The position numbers were made by a program, and so were the translations under genes. Below are positions 1 to 9,612 of a stretch of 64,000 bases of DNA, one piece after another (the stretch's first letter is position 1; each line of letters starts with the position of its first letter). The notes under the pieces were generated by a model. The model had not been told where the DNA came from. It saw only the letters and a list, made by a program, of their open reading frames with translations, and did not search any database. Origin of the DNA: Nitrospirota bacterium. Lineage in GTDB: Bacteria; Nitrospirota; Nitrospiria; Nitrospirales; Nitrospiraceae. The DNA lies in NCBI GenBank assembly GCA_030645475.1, contig JAUSMA010000017.1, positions 1 through 64,000 of the forward strand, given 5' to 3'.

Positions 1-141
1 GAGATGGTCATGCCGGGCGATAATGTGAGTGTGACGGGTGAGCTGATTAGCCCGATCGCGATGGATCAAGGGCTGCGGTTCGCGGTGCGCGAGGGCGGCA
101 AGACTGTCGGTTCTGGCGTCGTCACCGAAATTCTGGCGTAA
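1..141 (+). CDS. tuf: Elongation factor Tu, C-terminal end (partial)
   Basis: The first 46 codons of the window match the end of EF-Tu domain 3, including [17 protein letters not shown] and the final GVVTEIL, followed by TAA. EF-Tu delivers aminoacyl-tRNA to the ribosome. The gene is cut by the window edge, so its start is not visible. It sits 27 bp before rpsJ, the usual str-to-S10 junction. Confidence 0.95.
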   Translation, partial: EMVMPGDNVSVTGELISPIAMDQGLRFAVREGGKTVGSGVVTEILA

Positions 142-168
142 TGATTGGTCGGATGAATAGAGGAATGA

Positions 169-483
169 ATGGTTAAGGTTGAACAAAGAATCAGAATTCG
201 GTTGCGCGGGTTCGATTATCGCGTCCTGGACCAGTCCGTGGCGGAAATTGTCGAGACGGTTCGCCGAAGCGGAGCGAAGATCGTCGGACCAATTCCGCTC
301 CCTACGCGTATTGAGAAGTTTACGGTGCAAAGCGCGACGCATGCTGACAAGAAGGCTCGTGAGCAGTTTGAAATCAGGACGCACAAGCGTTTGATGGATA
401 TCATGGATGCGACGCCTGAGACCATGGACTCGCTGATGAAGTTGAATTTAGCTGCCGGCGTGGATGTCGAGATTAAGCTTTAA
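169..483 (+). CDS. rpsJ: 30S ribosomal protein S10
   Basis: The 104-residue product has the S10 core, including IRLRGFD near the start and GPIPLPTR in the middle. S10 is a head protein of the small subunit and also the NusE partner of NusB in antitermination. The ATG follows AGAGGA at a normal distance. It is the first gene of the S10 cluster and is of usual family length. Confidence 0.97.
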   Translation: MVKVEQRIRIRLRGFDYRVLDQSVAEIVETVRRSGAKIVGPIPLPTRIEKFTVQSATHADKKAREQFEIRTHKRLMDIMDATPETMDSLMKLNLAAGVDVEIKL

Positions 484-512
484 TTGTAGTTGATTGACAA
501 GGAACGTCACAC

Positions 513-1133
513 ATGACGAACGGGTTATTGGGTAAAAAGCTGGGGATGACTCAGATATTTGATGAGACGAGGTTCACGCCTGTCACCGTCATCGAAGCTG
601 GTCCTTGCCGAGTGGTAACGATCAAGACGAAAGAGCGTGACGGGTATGAGTCGGTTCAGTTGTCTTTTGGGGAAGTCAAGGAGCGCAAGCTCTCGAAGGC
701 TGAGCTGGGACATCTGAAGAAGACGGAGGCGCCGGCTACGCGTGTACTGAGAGAGTTTCAGAAGGTTGGCGAGGTAGAGGTTGGGCAGTCCATTAAAGTC
801 GATATCTTTAAAAAAGGCGACTGGGTGGATGTCATCGGGATTTCCAAAGGGAAGGGATTTCAGGGTGTGGTGAAGCGGCATCATTATGCCGGCGGTCCTG
901 AATCTCACGGTTCGATGTTCCATCGTCATCCTGGTTCGATGGGCGCGAGTTCGTATCCTTCTCGTGTCTGGAAAGGCAAGACGTTGCCTGGGCACATGGG
1001 CGCTAAGCAGATTACGGTGCAGCGATTGAAAGTTATTGAATCCAGGCCTGATGAGAACTTGCTGTTTGTTCGGGGGGCGATCCCTGGTGCAGCAAATGGA
1101 CTGATCATGGTGAGAAAGTCGAAGAAGGGGTAG
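513..1133 (+). CDS. rplC: 50S ribosomal protein L3
   Basis: The 206-residue protein starts with GLLGKKLGMTQIF, typical of L3, and carries the conserved loop with HHYAGGPESHGS that reaches towards the peptidyl transferase centre. The glutamine methylated by PrmB in E. coli L3 (in GQNQTPG) is not present; the aligned stretch reads GASSYPS, as in many non-proteobacterial L3 proteins. A ribosome-binding site lies just upstream (AAGGA). Confidence 0.97.
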   Translation: MTNGLLGKKLGMTQIFDETRFTPVTVIEAGPCRVVTIKTKERDGYESVQLSFGEVKERKLSKAELGHLKKTEAPATRVLREFQKVGEVEVGQSIKVDIFKKGDWVDVIGISKGKGFQGVVKRHHYAGGPESHGSMFHRHPGSMGASSYPSRVWKGKTLPGHMGAKQITVQRLKVIESRPDENLLFVRGAIPGAANGLIMVRKSKKG

Positions 1134-1136
1134 GTC

Positions 1137-1760
1137 ATGCCCACGGTTGATGTCGTTGATTTGAAGAGACAAAAAGTTGGGTCCGTCGAACTTCCTGAGG
1201 AAGTGTTTGGCTGCAAGCTGCACACGGCCTTGGTTCATGAAGCGGTGGTGATGCAGCGTGCTTGTGAGCGTCAAGGTACGGCATCGACATTGCGGCGTGG
1301 CGAAGTGGCGGGATCAGGGAAGAAGCCATGGAAGCAGAAGCATACGGGGCGGGCTCGAGCCGGATCCATCCGTTCCCCTGTATGGCGCCACGGCGGATCG
1401 GTGTTTGGTCCGAAGCCGCGTGACTATTCGTATAGCATGCCGAAAAAGAAGTACCGCGCTGCGCTTCAGAGCGCGTTGTCTGCCAAGTTGGCAGATGGGC
1501 AAATCGTGATTGTGTCGAATCTGGCATTGGATCAGCCGAAGACGAAATTGCTGGCTCAAGTGCTGATGAATTTTGGGCCCGGGGCATATGCCTTAATTGT
1601 GGCTGGCGAAGGACATCCTGGATTGGCTCAAGCAGCAGGTAATTTGCCAAACGTGTGTGTGGTGGGTCCTGAAGGATTGAACGTCTACGACATTGTTCGG
1701 GCTGAGTTGATTCTGATTCCTGAGCGGGAATTGCCGCGGGTGAAGGAGGTCTGGTCATGA
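1137..1760 (+). CDS. rplD: 50S ribosomal protein L4
   Basis: The 207-residue protein has the L4 loop that lines the exit tunnel, with KPWKQKHTGRARAGS and SPVWRHGG. L4 is an early assembly protein of the large subunit. The ATG is 3 bases after the rplC stop, and the 3' end overlaps rplW in an ATGA, which suggests translational coupling. Confidence 0.97.
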   Translation: MPTVDVVDLKRQKVGSVELPEEVFGCKLHTALVHEAVVMQRACERQGTASTLRRGEVAGSGKKPWKQKHTGRARAGSIRSPVWRHGGSVFGPKPRDYSYSMPKKKYRAALQSALSAKLADGQIVIVSNLALDQPKTKLLAQVLMNFGPGAYALIVAGEGHPGLAQAAGNLPNVCVVGPEGLNVYDIVRAELILIPERELPRVKEVWS

Positions 1761-2050
1761 AGGCAGGTCTCCATAGCATTCTGTTGCAGCCCTTGTTGAC
1801 GGAAAAAATTACGGCCATGCGGGAAGCCAATAACACCGTGGCCTTCCTCGTTCACCCGGATGCTAACCGTGTCCAGATCAAGCAAGCGGTCGAAACGCTC
1901 TTGAAGGTAAAGGTTGAGCGGGTGAATGTGATGAACGTGCGCGGGAAGGTGAAGCGCTTAGGGCGTTTCTCAGGTAAGAGATCAGACTGGAAGAAGGCCT
2001 TCGTCAAGCTCAAGCAAGGCGAAAAATTGGAGCTCTACGAGAGCGCATAG
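1757..2050 (+). CDS. rplW: 50S ribosomal protein L23
   Basis: The 97-residue product has LLQPLLTEKITAM near the start and VNVMNVRGKVKR, both typical of L23, the docking site at the tunnel exit for trigger factor and SRP. The start overlaps the rplD stop by 4 bases and follows the GGAGG at the end of rplD. Confidence 0.97.
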   Translation: MKAGLHSILLQPLLTEKITAMREANNTVAFLVHPDANRVQIKQAVETLLKVKVERVNVMNVRGKVKRLGRFSGKRSDWKKAFVKLKQGEKLELYESA

Positions 2051-2100
2051 CGTGACGCTGCACCGGGATTAACTCGGTGTATTGGAAGGACGACTGTAGC

Positions 2101-2925
2101 ATGGGAATCAAAGTATTCAAGCCGAGAACCCCGGGGCGCCGCGGAATGACCGCGGTGACGACCGAGGATCTCTCGAAGAAGCGGCCAGAGAAATCGCTGA
2201 CCTCGTTCCGTCGCAGCACCGGTGCGCGAAACAACGAGGGGCGGACAACCGTGCGATTCCGTGGGGGTGGACATAAGCGCCTCTATCGGAAGATTGATTT
2301 TCGTCGTGATAAGAGCGGGATCCCAGGCACCATTGCCGCGCTTGAATACGACCCTAATCGTTCGGCCCGTATTGCTTTGGTGCATTACAAGGACGGAGAG
2401 AAGCGGTATATCCTGGCGCCTGTCGGACTGAAGGTCGGGGATGTTGTGCAGGCCGGTCTCGGCACTGAGGTTCGTGTTGGAAATGCCTTGCCATTGTCCA
2501 GCATGCCCTTGGGTACCACGATCCATAATATCGAGTTGAAGCCTGGCAAGGGCGGACAGCTGATTCGTAGTGCGGGTGGTTCTGCTCAAGTCATGGGCCG
2601 CGATGGCGAGTATATTCAGGTGCGACTCAGGTCCGGCGAAATGCGTCGAATCCTTGCGACTTGCATGGCGACGGTCGGGCAGGTTGGCAATACGGACCAT
2701 GAGAATGTTAGTGTTGGCAAGGCCGGTCGGACGAGATGGAAGGGACGACGCCCTCATGTACGCGGTGTCGTCATGAATCCTGTCGACCACCCGCATGGTG
2801 GCGGTGAAGGAAAGTCTGGACAGGGTAATCCCCATCCAGTCTCCCCATGGGGTCTCCCGACCAAGGGATATAAGACCAGGAACAATAAGGCGACGGACAA
2901 GTTCATTATTTCCCGCCGCAAGTAG
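2101..2925 (+). CDS. rplB: 50S ribosomal protein L2
   Basis: The 274-residue product has the L2 features [15 protein letters not shown] at the N-terminus and [15 protein letters not shown] near the C-terminus, with the histidine region implicated in peptidyl transferase function. The frame is open upstream to 2077, but the ATG at 2101 matches the family start and follows GGAAGGA at a suitable distance. Confidence 0.97.
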   Translation: MGIKVFKPRTPGRRGMTAVTTEDLSKKRPEKSLTSFRRSTGARNNEGRTTVRFRGGGHKRLYRKIDFRRDKSGIPGTIAALEYDPNRSARIALVHYKDGEKRYILAPVGLKVGDVVQAGLGTEVRVGNALPLSSMPLGTTIHNIELKPGKGGQLIRSAGGSAQVMGRDGEYIQVRLRSGEMRRILATCMATVGQVGNTDHENVSVGKAGRTRWKGRRPHVRGVVMNPVDHPHGGGEGKSGQGNPHPVSPWGLPTKGYKTRNNKATDKFIISRRK

Positions 2926-2934
2926 GAGTACGCG

Positions 2935-3222
2935 ATGCCGAGGTCTGTAAGTAAGGGCGCATTCGTCGACGATCATCTGCTTGAAAAAGTAGAGCGGATG
3001 AATCAGAACAAGGATCGGAAGATCATTAAAACCTGGTCACGACGCTCTACCGTCATTCCAGATATGATCGGACATACCTTTGCGGTTCATAACGGGAAGA
3101 AGTTTATTCCTGTGTTTGTGACGGAAAACATGGTGGGACACAAACTTGGAGAGTTTGCTCCGACCAGATTTTTCAAAGGGCATGGGCATGCCAGAACAGA
3201 GAAATCAGTCGCCCTTAAATAG
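2935..3222 (+). CDS. rpsS: 30S ribosomal protein S19
   Basis: The 95-residue product begins [14 protein letters not shown] and contains [14 protein letters not shown] and HNGKKFIPV, all standard S19. S19 lies in the head of the small subunit near the A-site finger. It follows rplB by 9 bases after an AGGAG. Confidence 0.97.
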   Translation: MPRSVSKGAFVDDHLLEKVERMNQNKDRKIIKTWSRRSTVIPDMIGHTFAVHNGKKFIPVFVTENMVGHKLGEFAPTRFFKGHGHARTEKSVALK

Positions 3223-3266
3223 GTGTCAGACCGCGGTCTCGGCAAACTCGATTGGATTGGAATGTT

Positions 3267-3620
3267 ATGGCTGAAGCACAAGCAGTTTTAAAATTTGTCC
3301 GTGTCTCTCCAAGAAAAGCTCGCCCGGTGATCGACTTGATCCGCGGGCAGCAGGTTCCGATGGCATTGGCCCTCCTCCGCAATACGCCGCGCCAGGCCTG
3401 CAAGGTCGTCGAAAAGCTTCTGCGGTCCGCCGTCGCCAATGCGGAGCAAAAGGAGATGGGCGACAGTGAGTCTATGGTCGTGTCGAGGGCGTTTGTCGAT
3501 TGCGGGCCGACGCTGAAACGCTTTCGTGCCCGCTCGCAAGGGCGTGCGAATGCCATTCAGAAACGCATGAGCCATATTACTGTCGTCGTATCGACGGTAG
3601 ATGTTAAAGAGAAGCAATAG
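3267..3620 (+). CDS. rplV: 50S ribosomal protein L22
   Basis: The 117-residue product has [17 protein letters not shown] and the C-terminal hairpin that lines the exit tunnel. The frame is open from a TTG at 3252, but the ATG at 3267 gives the family N-terminus ([10 protein letters not shown]) and is preferred. The ribosome-binding site is weak. Confidence 0.95.
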   Translation: MAEAQAVLKFVRVSPRKARPVIDLIRGQQVPMALALLRNTPRQACKVVEKLLRSAVANAEQKEMGDSESMVVSRAFVDCGPTLKRFRARSQGRANAIQKRMSHITVVVSTVDVKEKQ

Positions 3621-3676
3621 GTAGCGACGGCTAATGGAGCCGATTCATTTCCTGGCTGAGTGAGGCATAAGGAGTT

Positions 3677-4348
3677 ATGGGTCATAAAACACATCCAATC
3701 GGGTATCGACTGGGATACAACGTCAACTGGAGCTCTCGGTGGTACGCCAGCAAGGACTATGCAAAGCTGCTCCATCAGGATATCAAGATTCGCAAAATGG
3801 TCAAGCAGCGTCTCTTTCATGCTGGTGTGGCCAAGATCGAGATCGAGCGATCCGGAGACCAGACCCGTGTGATCATTTCTACCGCGCGTCCTGGTATCAT
3901 CATCGGTCGTAAGGGTGCTGAGGTTGACAAGCTCAAGGCTGAGTTGGAAAAGATGTACTCTGGGCAGGTCTACATTACCGTCAAAGAAATTAAGAAGCCT
4001 GAGTTGGATGCCCAGTTGGTTTGTGAGAATGTGGCCACCCAATTAGAGAAGCGTGTTGCCTTCCGTCGGGCGATGAAGCGTAGTGTGCAGTCCGCGCTTC
4101 GTCTTGGCGCTCAGGGTATCAAGATCATGGTTGGTGGTCGTCTCGGTGGAGCTGAAATTGCGCGATCTGAATGGTACCGCGAAGGCCGCGTGCCGCTTCA
4201 TACGCTCAGGGCTGACATCGATTACGGATTCGCTGAAGCTCACACGACGATGGGGCAGATCGGGATCAAGACTTGGATCTATAAGGGGGAAGTCCTTCCG
4301 CTACAGCCCATTAAAAAAGAATCGCCATTTGAACGCAGAATTGGCTAA
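3677..4348 (+). CDS. rpsC: 30S ribosomal protein S3
   Basis: The 223-residue product starts [14 protein letters not shown] and has the KH-domain motif [14 protein letters not shown], followed by [20 protein letters not shown] in the C-terminal domain. S3 forms the mRNA entry channel with S4 and S5. AAGGAG precedes the ATG. Confidence 0.97.
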   Translation: MGHKTHPIGYRLGYNVNWSSRWYASKDYAKLLHQDIKIRKMVKQRLFHAGVAKIEIERSGDQTRVIISTARPGIIIGRKGAEVDKLKAELEKMYSGQVYITVKEIKKPELDAQLVCENVATQLEKRVAFRRAMKRSVQSALRLGAQGIKIMVGGRLGGAEIARSEWYREGRVPLHTLRADIDYGFAEAHTTMGQIGIKTWIYKGEVLPLQPIKKESPFERRIG

Positions 4349-4362
4349 TTGATGAGGGTATT

Positions 4363-4776
4363 GTGTTAGCACCAAAGAAAGTTAAGTTCCGCAAAATGAT
4401 GAAGGGGCGTATGACTGGCAAGGCCTATCGTGGCGGCCAAATTACGCTCGGGGAGTTCGGATTGAAGGCGCTCGAGCCGGGCTGGATCACCAGTCGGCAG
4501 ATTGAGGCGGCGCGTATCGCGATCACTCGTTGCGTGAAGCGCGGTGGTCAGGTGTGGACGAGAATATTCCCCGATAAGCCGATTACCAAGAAGCCGGCTG
4601 AAACTCGAATGGGTAAGGGAAAGGGTAATCCGGAGTATTGGGTTGCCGTCGTGAAGCCCGGCAGAATTATGTATGAGATGGACGGTGTGACGCCGGAAGT
4701 TGCCAAGGAGGCCTTCCGCTTGGCTTCTCATAAGTTGCCAATTGCCACGAAATACGTAGTTCGCGGCGAGTTTTAA
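4363..4776 (+). CDS. rplP: 50S ribosomal protein L16
   Basis: The 137-residue product begins [17 protein letters not shown] and has [12 protein letters not shown]-type residues (here [12 protein letters not shown]) that are standard for L16. The start is a GTG at 4363; the next in-frame methionine would delete the conserved N-terminus. L16 organises the A-site side of the large subunit. Confidence 0.96.
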   Translation: MLAPKKVKFRKMMKGRMTGKAYRGGQITLGEFGLKALEPGWITSRQIEAARIAITRCVKRGGQVWTRIFPDKPITKKPAETRMGKGKGNPEYWVAVVKPGRIMYEMDGVTPEVAKEAFRLASHKLPIATKYVVRGEF

Positions 4777-4818
4777 TATCGAGTGAATCGGACACAAGGG
4801 TAGGGAGCGAGCGCATCC

Positions 4819-5040
4819 ATGGATCTGAAGGAATTACGTCAACTAACGGCACTTGAGCTTGCGGAGAAGTCGCAGCAGCTTACGCAGGAGCTTTTCAATC
4901 TTCGTTTTCAAATGGGGACCGGGCGATTGGAAAACCCCATGCAGCTGCGAAAGACAAAGCGGTCCATCGCGCAGGTCAAGACGATTCAGCGTGAGCTCGC
5001 GCAGGTCGAATCAACTTCTACCACGGCGAAAGGGGCCTGA
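4819..5040 (+). CDS. rpmC: 50S ribosomal protein L29
   Basis: The 73-residue helical product has [15 protein letters not shown] and [16 protein letters not shown], the L29 signature. L29 sits beside L23 at the tunnel exit. The stop is immediately followed by rpsQ. Confidence 0.96.
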   Translation: MDLKELRQLTALELAEKSQQLTQELFNLRFQMGTGRLENPMQLRKTKRSIAQVKTIQRELAQVESTSTTAKGA

Positions 5041-5042
5041 GG

Positions 5043-5309
5043 ATGGCGGAGTCAGCAAACAAGCGGCGTGAGTGGGTTGGCCGTGTGGTCAGCAATAAAA
5101 TGGATAAGACCGTCGTAGTCGAGATTGAACGGTCGGTCATACACCCACTCTATCGGAAGGTGCTGCGTCGGGTCACGAAGTTCAAGGCCCACGATGAAGA
5201 GAACGCATGTAAGGTCGGCGATCGTGTACGCATGATTGAGACGCGCCCTATCAGTAAAGATAAACATATGCGTGTGATCGAGGTCGTGGAAAAGGGACAG
5301 GGCAGCTAG
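5043..5309 (+). CDS. rpsQ: 30S ribosomal protein S17
   Basis: The 88-residue OB-fold protein contains [18 protein letters not shown] and [20 protein letters not shown], both diagnostic of S17, a primary 16S rRNA-binding protein. It starts 2 bases after rpmC. Confidence 0.97.
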   Translation: MAESANKRREWVGRVVSNKMDKTVVVEIERSVIHPLYRKVLRRVTKFKAHDEENACKVGDRVRMIETRPISKDKHMRVIEVVEKGQGS

Positions 5310-5345
5310 GCTGAGATCGTTTGAAGGGTAGAGGGAACAGGCACT

Positions 5346-5714
5346 ATGATTCAAAGTTATACATACATGGACGTGGCCGACAACTCTGGCGCGAAGCAGG
5401 CCATGTGTTTTCATGTGCTCGGTGGCACCAGGCGCCGATATGCGTCTCTCGGAGACATTGTCGTGGTGGCGGTCAAGGAGGCCATCCCTGCGGCAACGGT
5501 GAAGAAGGGCGATGTCAGCCGCGCGGTGGTCGTCAGGACGACGAAAGAAGTGCGCCGTGAGGATGGTTCCTATATCAAGTTCGATCGGAATGCTTGCGTA
5601 CTGATCAACAAAGATGGGGATCCGGTTGGCACGCGTATCTTCGGGCCGATCGCGCGTGAGCTGCGCTGGAAGAAGTTCATGAAGATTATTTCTCTTGCTC
5701 CTGAAGTGCTTTAA
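5346..5714 (+). CDS. rplN: 50S ribosomal protein L14
   Basis: The 122-residue product begins [17 protein letters not shown] and ends [19 protein letters not shown], full L14. L14 contacts the small subunit and is the binding site of the silencing factor RsfS. GGGAACAGG lies upstream of the ATG. Confidence 0.97.
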   Translation: MIQSYTYMDVADNSGAKQAMCFHVLGGTRRRYASLGDIVVVAVKEAIPAATVKKGDVSRAVVVRTTKEVRREDGSYIKFDRNACVLINKDGDPVGTRIFGPIARELRWKKFMKIISLAPEVL

Positions 5715-5733
5715 CGAGGGTGGTGACGGCCGG

Positions 5734-6069
5734 ATGAATAAGCAGGCGTTGGCAAAAAGTCGAATTCGTAAGGGCGATGTGGTCGTCGTGATCTCTGGGC
5801 GCGACCGCGGCAAGTCCGGCAAGGTGCTCTCGGTCGATCCTGGAGTGGGCAAGGTCGTGGTTGAGAAGCTCAACATGATCAAGCGTCACACCAAGCCGAA
5901 TCAGAAAGTCAAGCAAGGTGGCATTCTCGAGCGGGAAGCGCCTCTTGCGATCTCCAATGTGATGTATCTGTGTCCTGTGACACAGAAACCAACCCGACTG
6001 GGCGTGCGTACGCTCGAAGATGGCAAGCGGGTCCGGTTCAGCAAAAAATCGAACGACTCAGTCGAGTAG
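5734..6069 (+). CDS. rplX: 50S ribosomal protein L24
   Basis: The 111-residue product has the KOW motif (IRKGDVVVVISGRDRGKSGK) and the L24 tail. The frame opens at 5695 inside rplN, but the ATG at 5734 behind GAGGGTGGTG gives the family N-terminus. L24 starts large-subunit assembly. Confidence 0.96.
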   Translation: MNKQALAKSRIRKGDVVVVISGRDRGKSGKVLSVDPGVGKVVVEKLNMIKRHTKPNQKVKQGGILEREAPLAISNVMYLCPVTQKPTRLGVRTLEDGKRVRFSKKSNDSVE

Positions 6070-6084
6070 GAGTGAGGACGCCAG

Positions 6085-6741
6085 ATGGCGAAGGTTGAAT
6101 CAGGAAAAGGCAGTAAGACGTCAGAGAAGCGGCCACCCAAGAAAAAAGAAGGGTCGGCGGCCCCTCAGGTGATGGACGAGGGCAGCGAAGAGTCCAAGTT
6201 TAACCCGCGGATGCGCGAGGCGTACTTGCAGAAAGTTGTACCCGCACTCATGAAAGAGTTCGGTTACAAAAACATCATGCAGGTGCCGAAGGTTGAACGG
6301 ATTGTGCTGAACGTCGGAATGGGTGAAGCCATTCAGAACGTGAAGCTCTTAGAGAGTGCCGCTGCCGAGTTAGGCTTGATCACCGGTCAGAAGGCTCTTA
6401 TTACGAAGGCGAAGAAAGCCATTGCAACTTTCAAGCTGCGTCAGGGGATGCCGATCGGCACCAAAGTGACGCTGCGAAGCCGACGGATGTGGGAGTTCCT
6501 TGATCGGCTTGTCACCCTCTCGTTGCCGAGAATCAGGGATTTCAGGGGTGTGTCGCCCAAGTCCTTCGACGGACGGGGCAATTACACCCTTGGGCTGAAA
6601 GAACAGCTCATATTCCCCGAGATTCAGTATGACGAGGTCGCGTCGATCCACGGGATGGACATCACGATCGTCACGACCGCCAAGACGAATGATGAGGGTC
6701 GGGCACTATTGAAGCATTTGGGGATGCCATTCCGGACGTAA
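6085..6741 (+). CDS. rplE: 50S ribosomal protein L5 with an N-terminal extension
   Basis: From residue 43 this is a standard L5 ([20 protein letters not shown], then [20 protein letters not shown]), which binds 5S rRNA. The first 42 residues are an added segment rich in Lys, Glu and Ser, with KRPPKKKEG, giving 218 residues against about 180 for the family. AGGAGTGAGG just before the ATG at 6085 supports that start. An internal start at the MREAYLQ methionine is possible but has no comparable ribosome-binding site. Confidence 0.95.
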   Translation: MAKVESGKGSKTSEKRPPKKKEGSAAPQVMDEGSEESKFNPRMREAYLQKVVPALMKEFGYKNIMQVPKVERIVLNVGMGEAIQNVKLLESAAAELGLITGQKALITKAKKAIATFKLRQGMPIGTKVTLRSRRMWEFLDRLVTLSLPRIRDFRGVSPKSFDGRGNYTLGLKEQLIFPEIQYDEVASIHGMDITIVTTAKTNDEGRALLKHLGMPFRT

Positions 6742-6762
6742 CGTCAAACGAAGGAGCTGTAG

Positions 6763-6948
6763 GTGTCGAGATTAGCGCTGAGAAATAAATCGTCCGTCAA
6801 GGCGAAATTCCCCGTCAGGGACTATCACCGGTGCGGGATCTGCGGCCGCGTACGAGGGTTTTTGCGCCGGTTTAGCATGTGCAGAATTTGTTTTCGATTA
6901 CTGAGCCTGAAGGGTGAGATTCCTGGGGTTCGGAAGTCGAGTTGGTAG
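6763..6948 (+). CDS. rpsN: 30S ribosomal protein S14, zinc-binding short form
   Basis: The 61-residue product has the zinc-ribbon pairs CGIC and CRIC around RGFLRRFSM, so it is the type Z form of S14. It starts with GTG behind AAGGAG. The short length is normal for this form. Confidence 0.95.
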   Translation: MSRLALRNKSSVKAKFPVRDYHRCGICGRVRGFLRRFSMCRICFRLLSLKGEIPGVRKSSW

Positions 6949-7022
6949 ATTATCTGCCTTCCGTGTCACTGGGCGGTTGATAGCCGTCTCGTTGCACGAA
7001 GAGCGTTGGTGAAAGGGTTGGT

Positions 7023-7415
7023 ATGGTTACAGATCCCATTAGTGATCTATTGGTTAGAATTCAAAACGGACTTCGGCGTCGGCACGAGTCTGTGAGCATG
7101 CCGGCTTCCCGTCTCAAGCGGGAGCTCCTTCGTGTACTCCAGAACGAAGGCTATATTCAGAGCGTCCAGGCTGATATGGCTGATGGCCATCCTGTCCTGA
7201 AGGTGCAGCTGCGGTATGTCGATGAAGTGCCTGTCGTCACCGGTATGCAACGAGTCAGCAAGCCTGGCCGCCGTGTCTACGTGGGAATCAAGGATATCCC
7301 GCGAGTTAAGAACGGCATCGGTGTGGCCATCTTGTCGACGTCCAAGGGGCTGATGACGGATCAGGAGTCTCGCCGCGCCGGTCTTGGCGGTGAAGTATTG
7401 TGCTCGGTGTGGTAA
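7023..7415 (+). CDS. rpsH: 30S ribosomal protein S8
   Basis: The 130-residue product starts MVTDPISDLLVRIQNG and ends SRRAGLGGEVLCSVW, both S8 signatures. In E. coli S8 binds 16S rRNA and is the spc operon repressor. It lies 74 bp after rpsN. Confidence 0.97.
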   Translation: MVTDPISDLLVRIQNGLRRRHESVSMPASRLKRELLRVLQNEGYIQSVQADMADGHPVLKVQLRYVDEVPVVTGMQRVSKPGRRVYVGIKDIPRVKNGIGVAILSTSKGLMTDQESRRAGLGGEVLCSVW

Positions 7416-7471
7416 TGATGAGCGCCAATCAGATTGTCATTGTAGCCGGTTGCTAGAATAACGAGGAATCG

Positions 7472-8008
7472 ATGTCACGCATAGGAATAAAACCAATCCA
7501 GATTCCAGCAGGAGTGGATGTTAAAGTTGCCGGTCCTGTCATCTCCGTCAAGGGGCCACTCGGGAAGCTCGATTGGTCGTTGTCTCCAGGTCTTGGGGTC
7601 ACGATTCTGGACGGAGTGCTTACGGTCAATCGCCAAAACGAAGACCGCCATGTCCGTGCGATGCATGGACTGACCCGCGCAGAACTGAGTAACATCGTCC
7701 AGGGTGTGACGAAGGGTTATGAGCGTAATCTGGAAATCACGGGAGTCGGTTACAAGGTTGCCGTGCAGGGACGGACGATGAGCTTCAACGTCGGCTATAT
7801 CAACCCGGTCACATATCCGATTCCCGTAGGCATCGATGTGAAGGTGGATAAGCAGACGCTGATCAATGTGAAGGGAACCGATAAGCGATTGGTGGGCCAG
7901 GTTGCTGCAAACTTGAGAGCGATCAAGCCGCCAGACGTCTACAAGCAAAAGGGCGTTCGCTATGCCGGGGAAGTGTTACGTAAGAAGGCTGGAAAGACAG
8001 GGAAGTAA
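7472..8008 (+). CDS. rplF: 50S ribosomal protein L6
   Basis: The 178-residue product has SRIGIKPIQIPAGVDVKV at the N-terminus and KPPDVYKQKGVRYAGEVL at the C-terminus, standard L6. It sits near the sarcin-ricin loop. Position in the spc cluster is canonical. Confidence 0.97.
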   Translation: MSRIGIKPIQIPAGVDVKVAGPVISVKGPLGKLDWSLSPGLGVTILDGVLTVNRQNEDRHVRAMHGLTRAELSNIVQGVTKGYERNLEITGVGYKVAVQGRTMSFNVGYINPVTYPIPVGIDVKVDKQTLINVKGTDKRLVGQVAANLRAIKPPDVYKQKGVRYAGEVLRKKAGKTGK

Positions 8009-8016
8009 GGTGATTC

Positions 8017-8382
8017 ATGAATAGTGCAGATAAAGCAGATCAGTTAACACGCCGGAAGCAGCGGGTTCGCAAGCGTGTCGTTGGAACGGCCGAGAGGCCT
8101 CGACTCAACGTATTTCGTAGCAGCTCACATATCTATGCCCAGATCATTGACGATCTTAAGGGAGCCACATTGGCCGCGGCATCTTCCTTGGATAAGTCTC
8201 TGCGCACGTCGGTGAAATCCACCGGCAGCATTGATGGGGCAAAAGCAGTTGGAAAGTTGTTGGCCGAACGGGCGAAGGCTGCCAAGGTTCAGGCGGTGGT
8301 GTTCGATCGTGGTGGTCGAATGTACCACGGACGTGTGAAGGCATTGGCTGAAGCATCGCGCGAAGGCGGTCTGCAGTTCTAG
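8017..8382 (+). CDS. rplR: 50S ribosomal protein L18
   Basis: The 121-residue product has [18 protein letters not shown] and the final [13 protein letters not shown] of L18, a 5S rRNA-binding protein. It follows rplF by 8 bases. Confidence 0.97.
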   Translation: MNSADKADQLTRRKQRVRKRVVGTAERPRLNVFRSSSHIYAQIIDDLKGATLAAASSLDKSLRTSVKSTGSIDGAKAVGKLLAERAKAAKVQAVVFDRGGRMYHGRVKALAEASREGGLQF

Positions 8383-8441
8383 GTCGTACCTCGATTCCAT
8401 GACGGTGCCGGAGCGAGGGGAACAAAGAGGAGAGACGTTAC

Positions 8442-8951
8442 GTGCGAGTTAATCCAGATGAATTAAGCCTGAAAGATAAAGTCGTCTTTATCAACCGCGT
8501 CGCGAAAGTCGTCAAGGGTGGAAAGCGATTTAACTTTTGCGCACTGGTTGTTGTCGGAGATGGACAGGGGTGGGTCGGCATCGGGAAAGGGAAAGCGGCT
8601 GAAGTGCCTGTCGCGATTGCGAAGGCGGTTGAGCAGGCCAAGAAGAACCTGGTGCATGTCGCCCTTACGTCTGGAACGATCGCGCATGAGGTGCATGGGC
8701 TCTTCGGCGCCGAACATGTTCTCTTGAAGCCCGCAAAGAAGGGGACGGGGATCATTGCCGGTGGCGCAGTGCGAGCGGTGGTTGAGGTGGTCGGCGTGCA
8801 TAACGTCATCGCCAAGACACTTGGCCGTGGAAATCCATTTAATACGGTTCGTGCCACCCTCAACGGCCTCTGTCAGCTGAGAAATGCTGAAGACGTGTTG
8901 AAGCTGCGCCGAGGTGCGGTGAGTGATGCACAGAACAGAGTGAGTGCCTAA
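8442..8951 (+). CDS. rpsE: 30S ribosomal protein S5
   Basis: The 169-residue product has [20 protein letters not shown] and [20 protein letters not shown], the S5 core. The start is GTG behind AGAGGAGAG. S5 contributes to decoding accuracy. Its stop overlaps the rpmD ATG by one base. Confidence 0.97.
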   Translation: MRVNPDELSLKDKVVFINRVAKVVKGGKRFNFCALVVVGDGQGWVGIGKGKAAEVPVAIAKAVEQAKKNLVHVALTSGTIAHEVHGLFGAEHVLLKPAKKGTGIIAGGAVRAVVEVVGVHNVIAKTLGRGNPFNTVRATLNGLCQLRNAEDVLKLRRGAVSDAQNRVSA

Positions 8952-9160
8952 TGCCTACACCGAAGATTCCCAAGGTCACGAAAAAAGGGTTTGTGATTAC
9001 CTTGCGGCGAAGCCCAATCGGTACCCCGCAAAAGCATCGACTTGTGTTGAGCGGCCTCGGCTTGAGGAAGATTAGACAGACCGTTACTCGTCCCAATACG
9101 CCACAAGTACGAGGGATGATTGACAAAGTTGGATATCTATTGGAAGTGCAGCCACAATGA
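8951..9160 (+). CDS. rpmD: 50S ribosomal protein L30
   Basis: The product of 69 residues has LRRSPIGTPQKHRLVLSGLG, the L30 signature with a slightly long N-terminus. It overlaps rpsE by one base and rplO by four, so the three are probably translationally coupled. Confidence 0.95.
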   Translation: MPTPKIPKVTKKGFVITLRRSPIGTPQKHRLVLSGLGLRKIRQTVTRPNTPQVRGMIDKVGYLLEVQPQ

Positions 9161-9612
9161 ACTTACATGAGCTCGGTCCTGCAAAAGGATCAAGAAAAAA
9201 ACGCAAGCGTATTGGACGTGGTCCCGGTTCAGGTCATGGGAAAACGGCAGGTAAAGGCCACAAGGGTCTGTTAGCCAGGTCTGGTGGTCGTGGTCGGCAA
9301 GCAGTTGGGTTTGAGGGCGGTCAGATGTCCTTGATCCGCCGGGTGCCGAAGCATGGCTTTACCAACATCTTCCGTAAAGAATTTTCAATTGTTAATCTCA
9401 AGAGTTTGGGTGAGATGACGGTGTCCGGCACCATCACTCCGCAAGCGCTGGTCGATGCCGGATTAGTCAAGCGTAAGTCGTTGCCAATCAAGATTCTTGG
9501 AAACGGCGACCTCACGAAAGCGATTGTCGTGCAGGCGCATAAGTTCAGTAAGTCCGCAGAGGCAAAGATTCAAGCAGCTGGAGGGAGAGTCGAGGTCATC
9601 CCCGGTGTTTGA
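9157..9612 (+). CDS. rplO: 50S ribosomal protein L15
   Basis: The 151-residue product begins MNLHELGPAKGSRKKRKRIG and has the GSGHGKTAGKGHKG segment, standard L15. The start overlaps the rpmD stop, and its last codons overlap the secY start. Confidence 0.97.
   Translation: MNLHELGPAKGSRKKRKRIGRGPGSGHGKTAGKGHKGLLARSGGRGRQAVGFEGGQMSLIRRVPKHGFTNIFRKEFSIVNLKSLGEMTVSGTITPQALVDAGLVKRKSLPIKILGNGDLTKAIVVQAHKFSKSAEAKIQAAGGRVEVIPGV

Noticed and set aside
2035-2976. A 313-codon open frame on the minus strand
   Set aside because: It is antisense to rplB and rpsS and has no recognisable content.
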